NCBI RefSeq assembly: GCF_001602525.1
Contig: NZ_LSYT01000010.1
Coordinates: forward strand, 62,001-126,000
Direction: 5' to 3'
Length of the DNA: 64,000 bases
Source: Flavobacterium chilense
Lineage (GTDB): Bacteria; Bacteroidota; Bacteroidia; Flavobacteriales; Flavobacteriaceae
Shown here: positions 17,592 through 26,972 of the stretch, piece after piece
How the letters are laid out: each line of letters opens with the position of its first letter
Position numbering within the stretch: the first letter of the stretch is position 1
Translations under genes and position numbers: made by a program
The notes under the pieces: model-generated
Told to the model about the DNA's origin: nothing
Database searches by the model: none
The model's input: only the letters and a program-made list of their open reading frames with translations

Positions 17592-19277
17592 TTATCTAAC
17601 ACCATGCATCATTCTTTTTAGGAATGGAGTCAAAGCAAATAATATAATTGCAGCAATACCAGTTAAAACAACAAACACCATGAAAAACTCATATAGGTTA
17701 TGAATTTCAAATCCAGCAAAAAAGTGGTTATGCGCACTAATCTGATGTTGTTCTAAAAGAGATAATTGTTCAGCGGTTGGTACTACTTTATTATCTAAAA
17801 CAGCCTGAAGATCGATTCCTAATTCTTTTGCTTTTTCAAATTTATCTCCTGTTGCCGGAAGAATAGAACCTAAAGTTCCTCCTAAAGCATAACCTGAAGC
17901 ATTCGACAAGAAAAATACCCCGTATAATAAAGACGCAAAACGTTTTGGAGATAATTTACCAACTAATGACAAACCAATTGGAGATAAACACAACTCAGCA
18001 CATGTATTTAAGAAATATAACAAGATAAGCCATTTCACTAATAGCAATCCTGAAGTTCCAATATAAGAAACCTGAGTAGCAATCATAAAGAAACTAATCG
18101 AAATCACTACCAGACCAACAGCTAATTTTACCGGAGAAATAGGTTCTTTACCTTTAGCTCTCAAAGTATCCCATAGTATACTAAAAGGTACTGCCAGTAA
18201 AACTACAAATAATCCGTTAAAAATCTGAACCATTGATGGAGGCATTTGCCATCCAAAGAAATTTCTATCGGTTTGATTGTCGGCAATAAAAGTCAAAGAT
18301 GATCCGGCTTGCTCAAAAGCAGCCCAGAAGAAGATTATAAAAAACGAAACAATGTAGATTACAAAAATCCTGTCTCTTTCGATTTTAGTTAATGAAGAAT
18401 CAGAAACAATTAATCCTGCCAATGAAATACCACTTGAATAAATCAAAGTATAAATTAAATTCTGCCCTACTACATAGTGAAAAAAGAATCCTAATGCAAT
18501 AAATGCGATTCCTGCAATAGTCAAAGATTTACCAGAAAAATTAGCTTTTTGCGCTTCTCCTTCTTCAAAATCAGATGCTTCATTTTTAGAAGGCAAACCT
18601 CCTAATGGTCTTCCTTCCGGAGAAACCACATATTTATTTTTTAAAAAGTAAAAAAGTAGTGTTCCTAATAACATTGCAACAGAAGCCGCAAGGAATCCCC
18701 ATCTAAAAGCATGAATATCTCTAATTCCGCCTGCATCTTTTACATCTCCTAATATAGGGCAAATAGACTGACCCAAAAATGCTCCGATGTTAATACCCAT
18801 ATAGAAAATAGTAAAGGCACTATCTAACTTCGTTTTTTCTTGTTTTGGATATAAACTTCCTACCATACTTGAAATGTTTGGCTTGAAGAATCCGTTACCA
18901 AAAACAATAACCCCTAATGCAGAATACATGATGATTTTTGCCAAACCTAAATTAGACTCGAAAACACTTCCACTGGTAAATAATAACAATTGTCCAATTG
19001 CCATTAATAATCCCCCCAGAATGATACAGTTTCTGTTTCCTAAGAAACGGTCGGCTACAAAACCTCCCAACATTGGTGTTAGATAACAAAGTCCAAGGAA
19101 ACCTCCATAAATTAAAGACGCTTCTTCTTCCTTCATCAATAATGAATTCACAAGAAATAAAGTTAATAAGGCTCGCATTCCATAAAAATTGAACCGCTCC
19201 CACATCTCCGTTCCAAACAATACCCAAAGTCCTTTTGGATGTGCGGTTTTTACTTTAGTTTCTTCCATATTATTCAT
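17592..19277 (-). CDS. POT/PTR-family peptide:proton symporter (3 of 3)
   Basis: 561 residues from ATG 19277 (an ATG three codons later is possible). EMWERFNFYGMRALL is the proton-coupling motif, and FTIFYMGINIGAFLGQS and LSPIGLSLVGKLSP the other signatures. It carries a hydrophilic insert after about residue 480 (ELGIDLQAVLDNKVVPTAEQ). First transporter after the dipeptidyl-peptidase gene (29 nt downstream of its stop), so they are likely co-transcribed: the enzyme would release dipeptides for this carrier. Confidence 0.93.
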   Translation of the reverse strand: MNNMEETKVKTAHPKGLWVLFGTEMWERFNFYGMRALLTLFLVNSLLMKEEEASLIYGGFLGLCYLTPMLGGFVADRFLGNRNCIILGGLLMAIGQLLLFTSGSVFESNLGLAKIIMYSALGVIVFGNGFFKPNISSMVGSLYPKQEKTKLDSAFTIFYMGINIGAFLGQSICPILGDVKDAGGIRDIHAFRWGFLAASVAMLLGTLLFYFLKNKYVVSPEGRPLGGLPSKNEASDFEEGEAQKANFSGKSLTIAGIAFIALGFFFHYVVGQNLIYTLIYSSGISLAGLIVSDSSLTKIERDRIFVIYIVSFFIIFFWAAFEQAGSSLTFIADNQTDRNFFGWQMPPSMVQIFNGLFVVLLAVPFSILWDTLRAKGKEPISPVKLAVGLVVISISFFMIATQVSYIGTSGLLLVKWLILLYFLNTCAELCLSPIGLSLVGKLSPKRFASLLYGVFFLSNASGYALGGTLGSILPATGDKFEKAKELGIDLQAVLDNKVVPTAEQLSLLEQHQISAHNHFFAGFEIHNLYEFFMVFVVLTGIAAIILFALTPFLKRMMHGVR

Positions 19278-19306
19278 TATTTGTTTAAGGTTAAATTTGA
19301 TTTAAA

Positions 19307-21478
19307 TTATAAATTTTCTTTGATAAAGTTAGTCATTTTATTATAAAGCTGAATTCTCGTTGCACCACCATAAATCCCGTGGTTTTTATCCGGATATATC
19401 TGAGAATCAAACTGTTTATTTGCCTGAATTAACGCTTCCATCATTTGCATTGAGTTTTGTACATGAACATTATCATCACCTGAACCATGAATCAATAAAA
19501 ACTTACCTTTTAATTTGCTCACATGATTTATTGGAGAGTTCTGATCGTATCCGCTTGCATTTTCCTGAGGTGTCTGCATGTATCTTTCTGTGTAAACACT
19601 GTCATAAAAACGCCAGTTTGTTACCGGAGCAACTGCAATTGCCATTTTGAAAACATCGTTCCCCTGAAAAATACAGTTTGATGCCATAAAACCACCATAG
19701 CTCCACCCGAAGATTCCAATTCTTGATGCATCAACATATGGATAAGCTCCAATTACTTTTGCAGCATCAATCTGATCTTCTACTTCGTATTTTCCTAATT
19801 CTTTTTGGGTTACTTTTTTGAAATCAGCACCTTTAAAACCAGTACCTCTTCCATCAACACAAGCTACAATGTAACCTTGTTGTGTAAGCGATAAAAACCA
19901 GTAATCATCGCTGTTGTTCCAATCGTTGTTTACCTGTTGTGATCCCGGACCAGAATATTGGTACATAAAAACTGGATATTTTTTAGAAGGATCAAAATCT
20001 TTAGGCTTCAAAATCCAGGCATTCAGCTCGTTTCCTTTGGCTGTTTTTAATACTAAAAATTCTTTTGCAGGAAGATTATATGCTTTTAATTTATCAGCAA
20101 GAGCCTGATTATTTTCTATAACCTGAATCTCTTTTCCTGTTTTAGCTTCGTTTAAAGTATAAGTCGTAGGCTGTAAATTACTTGAGAAAGTTGTAATGAA
20201 ATATTGGAAATTAGGGCTAAAAGTCGCTGCACTTGTTCCAACCTTAGAAGTTAAACGTACTTTGTTCTTTCCGTCTAAACCAATTCTGTAAAGATCTCTG
20301 TTGATAGAACCATTTTCTGTAGACTGATAGAAAATAGTTTTTGTTTTTTCATCAAAACCGTAGTATGAAGTTACTTCCCAGTTTCCTTTTGTAACCTGAT
20401 TTTTTAGTTTTCCGGTTTTATCATACAAGTAAATATGATTAAATCCGTCTTTTTCGCTTGTCCAGATAAAGCTGTTATCTTTTAAGAAAGTCAAATTGTC
20501 TGTAACATCTACATAAGCTTTGTCTTTTTCATTCAAAACTACTTTAGCTGTTGCGGTAGTTCCGTCGACAAATAACAAGTCCAGATTATCCTGATGACGG
20601 TTTAGAACTTGTGCTGATAAAATATTAGCATCATTTGTCCATTGTAATCTTGCAATGTAAAAATCGTTGTAATTTCCTAACTGTACTTTTTTAGTAGCAT
20701 TACTTGCTGCATCATAAATATGTAAGGAAACCTCAGAGTTTTTTTCACCTGCTTTAGGATATTTGAATGTTTCGATTGTTGGGTATAAATCTTTATGAAA
20801 CATTGACATTGAAAATTCCGGAACGGCACTTTCGTCAAAACGAATATAAGCTAGTTTTTTACTGTCTTTACTCCAGTCAAAAGCACGTACAAAAGCAAAT
20901 TCTTCTTCATAAACCCAGTCCGTGATACCATTGATTACTGCATTTTTCTTTCCATCAGTTGTAACAGCTGTTGATTTTTTAGATGCTACATCATAAACAT
21001 ACAGATTGTTTTCTCTGGCATAAGCAATTTTAGTTCCGTCTGGTGAGAAAGTTGGCTCCTGTATCTGAAAATCAAAAAGTTTTGTCAATGATTTTGAAGT
21101 TATATCATATAAGAAATAATCAGCTGTAAAAGAGTGACGGAAAATTTTATTGGAATGACAGGCAATTAAAATCTTTTTTTCTGAAGCATCAAAAGTGTAG
21201 CTGTCGATTCCGTCAGCAAGTGACGGATGATTTTTTGTATCGATTAGATTTGATACCTTTTTTAGTGTAGCAAAATCATACAAATCGATTTGCATGCTCC
21301 TGCTTCCCTGATCTACATTTAAAACAGTGTACTGATCTGTGTTTTTTAAGGATTGTAATTCATCCATTCCTTTTGCGCGAAATACTCCATTAAAAATATT
21401 TTCGACAGATATTTTTTGTTGACCAAAAACAGTAGCTACTAACAACAAAAATATAACAGTAATTTTACTTCTATTCAT
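19307..21478 (-). CDS. Dipeptidyl-peptidase IV (S9B serine peptidase)
   Basis: 723 residues from ATG 21478 (MNRSKITVIFLLLVATVFGQQ, signal peptide); upstream extension of the frame adds an implausible hydrophobic leader. An N-terminal beta-propeller (DPP4_N, about 40-480) holds the substrate-gating EE in DWVYEEEFAF. The alpha/beta-hydrolase part has Ser593 in GWSYGGFMA, Asp in HGSGDDNVH (668/669) and His700 in DKNHGIYGG. It removes X-Pro or X-Ala dipeptides from the N-terminus of peptides in the periplasm. Three peptide symporters follow on the same strand. Confidence 0.94.
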   Translation of the reverse strand: MNRSKITVIFLLLVATVFGQQKISVENIFNGVFRAKGMDELQSLKNTDQYTVLNVDQGSRSMQIDLYDFATLKKVSNLIDTKNHPSLADGIDSYTFDASEKKILIACHSNKIFRHSFTADYFLYDITSKSLTKLFDFQIQEPTFSPDGTKIAYARENNLYVYDVASKKSTAVTTDGKKNAVINGITDWVYEEEFAFVRAFDWSKDSKKLAYIRFDESAVPEFSMSMFHKDLYPTIETFKYPKAGEKNSEVSLHIYDAASNATKKVQLGNYNDFYIARLQWTNDANILSAQVLNRHQDNLDLLFVDGTTATAKVVLNEKDKAYVDVTDNLTFLKDNSFIWTSEKDGFNHIYLYDKTGKLKNQVTKGNWEVTSYYGFDEKTKTIFYQSTENGSINRDLYRIGLDGKNKVRLTSKVGTSAATFSPNFQYFITTFSSNLQPTTYTLNEAKTGKEIQVIENNQALADKLKAYNLPAKEFLVLKTAKGNELNAWILKPKDFDPSKKYPVFMYQYSGPGSQQVNNDWNNSDDYWFLSLTQQGYIVACVDGRGTGFKGADFKKVTQKELGKYEVEDQIDAAKVIGAYPYVDASRIGIFGWSYGGFMASNCIFQGNDVFKMAIAVAPVTNWRFYDSVYTERYMQTPQENASGYDQNSPINHVSKLKGKFLLIHGSGDDNVHVQNSMQMMEALIQANKQFDSQIYPDKNHGIYGGATRIQLYNKMTNFIKENL

Positions 21479-21598
21479 CAGAATTATTTTAAATATAAAA
21501 AAGAGCCCAATTTTAGTAAAAAAAATAAACATAATACACATTTTAAGTGTTAAATGTTAAAAAAAATAACGATTGCGCTTTTTCAATTTTCAAATACA

Positions 21599-21630
21599 TT
21601 GCAATCAAAAGTCTTAAAATGGTATCTTTG
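21599..21630 (+). promoter_or_regulatory. Promoter of the HMG-CoA reductase gene
   Basis: TTG at 21599-21601, a 21-nt spacer and an exact TATCTTTG at 21623-21630, 29 nt before the ATG. Confidence 0.6.
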
Positions 21631-21659
21631 CCGCAACTTTATTATTTAAAATACTGAGA

Positions 21660-22973
21660 ATGAACAACGCTGTTGCCGGATTTTCTAAATTATCCAAAAA
21701 AGAAAAAATAAACTGGATCGCCAATACTTACTTTTCAACGCCTGAAGAAGCACTTACTATTATAAGAAATTACTGGAATTCAGACGAAAAGCTTCAACAA
21801 CTGCATGATGAATTTATAGAGAATACGATTACCAATTTATATATTCCGCTTGGAGTTGCACCTAATTTTCTTATCAACGGAGAATACAAAACCATTCCAA
21901 TGGCAATTGAGGAGAGTTCTGTTGTTGCTGCGGCATCAAAAGCAGCAAAATACTGGTCTACAAGAGGTGGTTTTAAGGCAACAGTAATTGATACTGAGAA
22001 AATTGGCCAGGTACATTTTACTTTTAATGGAGATGCCGAAAAACTTCATTCTTTCTTTGACCAGATCAAGCCTAAATTTTTCTCAGAGACGCAAAGCATT
22101 ACCAAAAATATGCAACAACGTGGAGGCGGAATTTTAGATATTAAACTAAAAGACAAACGAAGTTTGCTTGAAAATTACTTTCAGCTTCATGCTACTTTTG
22201 AAACTAAAGACAGCATGGGGGCAAATTTCATTAACTCTTGTCTGGAACAATTTGCAACGACTTTAAAAGATGAGTTTCAAAATTCGGATTTGTTTTCTGA
22301 AGACGAATCTGTAAAAGTAATTATGAGCATTTTATCGAATTATGTTCCAAATTGTATTGTAAGAGCTGAAGTTTCCTGCCCAATAGAAGATTTAACCGAA
22401 AAACACATTCCAAATCCTCAGGAGTTTGCCGAACGTTTTTTACAGGCTGTTCAAATTGCCGAAGTGGAACCTTTTAGAGCCGTTACACACAATAAAGGTA
22501 TTATGAATGGTGTTGACGCTGTAATTCTGGCAACCGGAAATGATTTTAGGGCTGTAGAAGCCGGAGTACATGCTTATGCTTCTAAAAACGGACAATACGC
22601 AAGTTTATCTCACGCAAAAATCGAAGACGGAATTTTTACTTTCTGGCTTGAAATTCCTTTAGCACTTGGAACTGTTGGCGGGTTAACTTCATTACATCCT
22701 TTAGTAAAACTATGTTTTGATATACTTGAAAAACCTTCTGCTCAGGAGTTGATGCAAATTGTAGCGGTTGCTGGTTTAGCTCAAAATTTTGCAGCTTTAC
22801 GTTCTTTAACTACTACCGGAATCCAGGAAGGTCACATGAAGATGCACTTAAATAACATCATCAATCAATTTGAAGCTACGGATGATGAACGTCATTTGAT
22901 TAAATCTCATTTTAAGAAAAATGCAGTTTCTCATAGTGCTGTAGTTGAATTTATTGAAAATCTAAGAAAATAA
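21660..22973 (+). CDS. mvaA: Hydroxymethylglutaryl-CoA reductase, class II type
   Basis: 437 residues. It matches the class II (mvaA-like) reductases: GVAPNFLINGEYKTIPMAIEESSVVAAAS contains the catalytic Glu, THNKGIMNGVDAVILATGNDFRAVEAG the Lys and Asp, and EGHMKMH the C-terminal His. It interconverts HMG-CoA and mevalonate with NAD(P)H. With the kinase gene 109 nt downstream this points to isoprenoid synthesis through mevalonate, which is the known route in Flavobacteria. The class II form is catabolic in Pseudomonas but biosynthetic in many bacteria with the mevalonate route. Confidence 0.94.
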   Translation: MNNAVAGFSKLSKKEKINWIANTYFSTPEEALTIIRNYWNSDEKLQQLHDEFIENTITNLYIPLGVAPNFLINGEYKTIPMAIEESSVVAAASKAAKYWSTRGGFKATVIDTEKIGQVHFTFNGDAEKLHSFFDQIKPKFFSETQSITKNMQQRGGGILDIKLKDKRSLLENYFQLHATFETKDSMGANFINSCLEQFATTLKDEFQNSDLFSEDESVKVIMSILSNYVPNCIVRAEVSCPIEDLTEKHIPNPQEFAERFLQAVQIAEVEPFRAVTHNKGIMNGVDAVILATGNDFRAVEAGVHAYASKNGQYASLSHAKIEDGIFTFWLEIPLALGTVGGLTSLHPLVKLCFDILEKPSAQELMQIVAVAGLAQNFAALRSLTTTGIQEGHMKMHLNNIINQFEATDDERHLIKSHFKKNAVSHSAVVEFIENLRK

Positions 22974-23082
22974 TAAGAAGCTTAATCCCGTTATTCGTTA
23001 CAACCTTTTTTACTTAAACAAAGTTTACGGAACTCCAATTAAAGTAAAAGTTAAACGAATAATTGAGGCTAAAAAAATACGT

Positions 23083-23997
23083 ATGCAAACAACTTTTTAT
23101 AGTAACGGAAAGTTATTTATCTCAGGAGAATATTTAGTTCTTGATGGTGCTGATGCTTTTGCGCTGCCTACTAAATTTGGTCAAAACTTAGTAGTTGAAC
23201 CTGGAAAAAATCAAACTATCGAATGGAAAAGTTACGACTACGACAATCAACTTTGGTTTGAAAATTCTATTTCATTTGATGAAATTATAAACCCTTCCAA
23301 ATCAGAGGTCGAAACTGTAAAAACAACTTTAATCAATATTTTACACGAGGCTTATCTTTTAAATCCGGAATTTATTAATCAAGCAAAGGGATACCAAATT
23401 ACAACAAACCTTACTTTTCCAAGAAACTGGGGATTAGGGACATCATCTACCTTAATTAATAATATTTCGCAATGGACTAAAATTAATGCCTTCACACTGC
23501 TTAGAAACAGTTTTGGAGGTAGTGGTTACGATATTGCCTGTGCACAGAACGATACGCCTATTCTTTATAAAATAGAAAACAATACTGTAGAACCGGTTCG
23601 TTTTACCCCTGATTTCACTAAAAATATCTTCTTTGTTTACCTAAACAAAAAACAGAATAGCAAAGCAGCAATTCATGCATACAACAATAATAAATATCAT
23701 AATCTGGCTCAAAGTGTAATTGAAAACAATAAAATTACGGAGGCTATTTTGAACGCTAAAACCTTAAAGGAATTTGCTCTTGCTGTTGAAAAACACGAGA
23801 TTCATCTGAGTAACATTCTTGAAATACAAACCATAAAAGAAATTGCTTTTCCTGATTTTAATGGTGTTGTTAAAAGCCTTGGAGCATGGGGAGGTGATTT
23901 TGTAATGGCTGTTTCAAAAGAAAACCCTACTGCTTATTTTACCTCCAAAGGTTACGAAACAATACTATCCTATGATGAGATGATTTTACAGGAATAA
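23083..23997 (+). CDS. GYDIA-family GHMP kinase (mevalonate-kinase-like)
   Basis: 304 residues. N-terminus FYSNGKLFISGEYLVLDGADAFALPT is typical of GHMP sugar/isoprenoid kinases; the ATP loop WGLGTSSTLINNI is a variant of GLGSSAA; the motif GGSGYDIACA gives the family its name; the C-terminal glycine motif is SLGAWGGDF. Placed after HMG-CoA reductase, it most likely phosphorylates mevalonate or phosphomevalonate, but the exact substrate cannot be read from the sequence. It ends at a bidirectional terminator shared with the convergent gene. Confidence 0.87.
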   Translation: MQTTFYSNGKLFISGEYLVLDGADAFALPTKFGQNLVVEPGKNQTIEWKSYDYDNQLWFENSISFDEIINPSKSEVETVKTTLINILHEAYLLNPEFINQAKGYQITTNLTFPRNWGLGTSSTLINNISQWTKINAFTLLRNSFGGSGYDIACAQNDTPILYKIENNTVEPVRFTPDFTKNIFFVYLNKKQNSKAAIHAYNNNKYHNLAQSVIENNKITEAILNAKTLKEFALAVEKHEIHLSNILEIQTIKEIAFPDFNGVVKSLGAWGGDFVMAVSKENPTAYFTSKGYETILSYDEMILQE

Positions 23998-24020
23998 ATT
24001 GCAATCAGCGAATTATTTTA

Positions 24021-24057
24021 AAATAAAAAAGTGAATTAAAAATTCACTTTTTTATTT
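24021..24057. terminator. Bidirectional terminator overlapping a stop codon
   Basis: AAATAAAAAAGTGAATT (24021-24037) pairs with AATTCACTTTTTTATTT (24041-24057), 17 bp with a 3-nt loop. It terminates the GHMP kinase transcript and also holds the last codons and stop of the convergent gene. Confidence 0.85.
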
Positions 24058-24470
24058 TTTACAGGTTTTGTCTCGAGTCGTCTAACTTTTTGAGTTTCGA
24101 GTTCATTCGATTCAATGAGAGTATTATGCAATCGCTCTGCCATTTTTTCGATACTATTGGTAATCGAATCATAAACGACTTCCATCCTGCGGTGTTTCTC
24201 TTCCTTTATAGCCTTTAAAACATCTTCTACAAAGATTTTATCATACTTCTCTGCAACAGAATCACGTGTATTGGTTAAACGAATAACATAATCATTACTC
24301 AATACCGTAACCTTAAAATGTTGCTCTTCATTACTTAAATAATACTTTCCCCCCAGCTCATCAACATTGATGTCTGTAGCGGGCAGTTTTAAAAGTTCTG
24401 TAATTATTCCAAAAATGTGATTCTCAATTTTAGAATACACCCTGGGTTTTCTTTTCAACAATTTAAACAT
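24036..24470 (-). CDS. Conserved-looking hypothetical protein
   Basis: 144 residues from ATG 24470 (MFKLLKRKPRVYSKIENHIFG); a TTG three codons upstream is less likely. No signal peptide or membrane helix. An N-terminal alpha/beta part (YYLSNEEQHFKVTVLSNDYVIRLTN) is followed by a long charged helical stretch (DVLKAIKEEKHRRMEVVYDSITNSIEKMAERL) and a basic tail. Likely cytosolic. No family recognised and no functional partner nearby. The reading frame ends inside a strong terminator hairpin, which supports it as an expressed gene. Confidence 0.72.
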   Translation of the reverse strand: MFKLLKRKPRVYSKIENHIFGIITELLKLPATDINVDELGGKYYLSNEEQHFKVTVLSNDYVIRLTNTRDSVAEKYDKIFVEDVLKAIKEEKHRRMEVVYDSITNSIEKMAERLHNTLIESNELETQKVRRLETKPVKNKKVNF

Positions 24471-24699
24471 AAATATCAAACATCTGATTATTAAAATATT
24501 TACTCATCATTATTTTGTATACGTTTTACTATTTTCTGATTCAACAAAAATTTTACTAAAATAAAAAATCAAACAAATTAACTGTAATATTCTGAATATC
24601 ACAAACTTTTTAATAATATTTCTACCATTCTGCTATAACTTAAGAAAAGGAGTTCGTTTCATCACTAAAAGCAATTCCGTAATTTATACAAGCAAAGAA

Positions 24700-24733
24700 A
24701 AACCCGAAACATTCAGAAGAATGTTTCGGGTTT
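24700..24733 (-). terminator. Terminator of the PpiD-like gene
   Basis: AAACCCGAAACATTC (24700-24714) pairs exactly with GAATGTTTCGGGTTT (24719-24733); it lies 33 nt after the stop. The rest of the gap from 24471 is AT-rich with nothing else supported. Confidence 0.85.
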
Positions 24734-24765
24734 CTTATTATAATTAACCTTTTACTTACTAGAAA

Positions 24766-26865
24766 CTAGTAGTTAAATTGTAATCTGTTATCTTCAATTT
24801 TAGCATTGCTTTTTAAAGCTGGTAAAACTCTGCTTGCATCAGATGCGCTTTGAGCTTTTACTTTAGCTACATATTCAGCATGATTAGGAAGTGCAGGTGC
24901 TTTTATAGTACTAATGTTTTTTACAACATAAACTCCTGTATTCCCTTCAATTGGTGCAGAAATTTTGTTTGGTGTTAATGCAAACGCATTACCTACAACT
25001 TTTGGCTCTTGTCCTACTCCACCTGGTAAAACCGGGTTCTCCATAGTAACATTAGCTGCTTGTTGAACTGTTACACCAGCACTTTTAGCTACAGCTTCGA
25101 TTGTAGAACCTGTCATTTTAGCTTTTAAGATTTCAGCTTTTTTCTTGTTTTTCAAGATTGACTCAACATAAGGTCTTGCCAAGGTAACTGATACTAAACC
25201 TGATTTGTTTTCGCTTTTGTATTGTGCAATTACGTGCCCAATATTAGCTAATTCAAAACGTTTTACATCACCAACGCTAGTTTCTTTATCAAATGCCCAT
25301 CTGATGATGTTACGTTGGTTTCCTAAAGGACCAAATGCTTCATCCATTGCTTTTGCAGTTACGGGAGCAGCAACTTTTAATCCTAATTCTTTTGCTGTAG
25401 CAGCAAAATCTTTATCTGCAGCAGCCATTTCAAATTTGGTTGCTAATGTAAATACTTTATCAGAAGTAGCTTCAGAAGGCTCAATTTTTTGAGCGATTGT
25501 AGCTAAACGAATTCCGTCTTGTTTATCTGTGATTTTGATAATGTGAAATCCAAAAGGAGTTTCAACTAAACCAACTTTTCCAATTCCGTTATTGAATACA
25601 AAATCATTAAATGGTTTTACCATTTGGTTTGGACCAAAATATCCTAAATCCCCACCTTGTTGTGCAGATGAATCATCAGAACTTGTAAAAGCCAACATCA
25701 TGAAACTATCAGGGTTTGCCTGAACCTGAGCTAAAATTTCTTCTGCTTTAGCTTTAGCTTCTTCTTTAGTTCTTTTTTCTTTTGGGTTTGGAGTCTGAGA
25801 TCCTTCATAACCAATTAAGATATGACTTGCTTTTGCATTAACACCAGCTTTAAATCCTAAAGATTTAGAAATCGCATAATATTTTCCGTAAACGTATGGT
25901 CCGTAAATTGCTCCTGCAGGTAAGCTGAATAATTTATCAGCATCAACAGCCGGTAAAGCATTTTTAGGCACATAAGTAGAATCGTAAGGTACATCAGAAT
26001 TTGAGTTTACAAATTCAGCAATGTTAGTTGCATTTTTAAAACCTGGCAATGTATCGTTTTTACCTGTTTTTGCATTGTACTCTACTCTTCCGTTTAAAAG
26101 TGCAGTGATTTTAGCTTTAATTTCAGCTTCGTCTTCTTTTGAAGCTTTGTCTTCTACTAAAACATATTGAATTTCACGAGTTGCATCCGCTTTGAATTTT
26201 TTCTCGTTTTTCTTCATATAGTCTACAATTTCTGAATCAGAAATTTTTACTTCACTGTCTTTAATAGAAGAATATAATGCAGCAGCATAAGCAAAGTTTA
26301 CTTTGTTAGCTTCCATTTCATATTTCAGTTTTCCTTCACTAGCAGTTGTGTATAGTCCTGATTTTATTAATGTATTGTAGATTTGAAATTTTGCATTTAA
26401 TTCAGCATCTTTTTCTTTGTCAGCAATATATTGTGCTGCTTCCGGGTTCGTTTTAAAGTATTCTTTAAACTTTACCACATCAAACATACCTGCTGCGTTC
26501 AGAAACATTGGGTTTTTACCAATATTTGGATCTGACTTTAAAACTTCGATTAAGTGTTTTTCTCCAACTCTTAATCCTAATTTATCAAACTGAGCAGATA
26601 ATAATGCAATTGAAACCTCTTGATCCCAAACTCTGTTTGCAGCTTCAGTGGAAGTAATTCCTTGACCACTTTTTTCAACATTACTAACTTTTACTCTAAA
26701 GTCTTCAAATGAAATATCTTTTCCATCGATGCTTCCCACATCTTTTGAACTTTGACCAAATGTTCCTCTAGTGAATAGATCTTGTATTATAAATGCAAAT
26801 AATGCAAGTGCAATAACTCCTATCAATAAAGCGGAACGCTGTCTAATTTTTGCTAAAACTGCCAT
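24766..26865 (-). CDS. ppiD: PpiD/SurA-like periplasmic peptidyl-prolyl isomerase
   Basis: 699 residues. A single N-terminal membrane anchor (SALLIGVIALALFAFIIQDL, about 11-30) is followed by a SurA-N/PpiD chaperone region (SIDGKDISFEDF, ADKEKDAELNAKFQIY). A clear parvulin domain lies near 343-462 (KASHILIGYEG, SAQQGGDLGYFGPNQMV, VETPFGFHIIKITD). Layout equals PpiD: membrane-anchored foldase helping newly exported proteins leave the Sec translocon. It is last in the minus-strand run beginning at coaX, with a candidate own promoter at 26896-26924. Confidence 0.92.
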   Translation of the reverse strand: MAVLAKIRQRSALLIGVIALALFAFIIQDLFTRGTFGQSSKDVGSIDGKDISFEDFRVKVSNVEKSGQGITSTEAANRVWDQEVSIALLSAQFDKLGLRVGEKHLIEVLKSDPNIGKNPMFLNAAGMFDVVKFKEYFKTNPEAAQYIADKEKDAELNAKFQIYNTLIKSGLYTTASEGKLKYEMEANKVNFAYAAALYSSIKDSEVKISDSEIVDYMKKNEKKFKADATREIQYVLVEDKASKEDEAEIKAKITALLNGRVEYNAKTGKNDTLPGFKNATNIAEFVNSNSDVPYDSTYVPKNALPAVDADKLFSLPAGAIYGPYVYGKYYAISKSLGFKAGVNAKASHILIGYEGSQTPNPKEKRTKEEAKAKAEEILAQVQANPDSFMMLAFTSSDDSSAQQGGDLGYFGPNQMVKPFNDFVFNNGIGKVGLVETPFGFHIIKITDKQDGIRLATIAQKIEPSEATSDKVFTLATKFEMAAADKDFAATAKELGLKVAAPVTAKAMDEAFGPLGNQRNIIRWAFDKETSVGDVKRFELANIGHVIAQYKSENKSGLVSVTLARPYVESILKNKKKAEILKAKMTGSTIEAVAKSAGVTVQQAANVTMENPVLPGGVGQEPKVVGNAFALTPNKISAPIEGNTGVYVVKNISTIKAPALPNHAEYVAKVKAQSASDASRVLPALKSNAKIEDNRLQFNY

Positions 26866-26895
26866 TTTATTATCGTTAATTTTATATTCAGTTTG

Positions 26896-26924
26896 CGAAA
26901 ATACAATTATCTAGTTAATAACAA
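26896..26924 (-). promoter_or_regulatory. Candidate ppiD promoter
   Basis: Minus-strand TTG (26924-26922), 18-nt spacer and TATTTTCG (26903-26896), one mismatch from TAnnTTTG, 30 nt before the ATG. Confidence 0.4.
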
Positions 26925-26972
26925 TACAACTAGCGTTTTATTTTCAACATTTTTTTTTATTAATTTAAAAAA

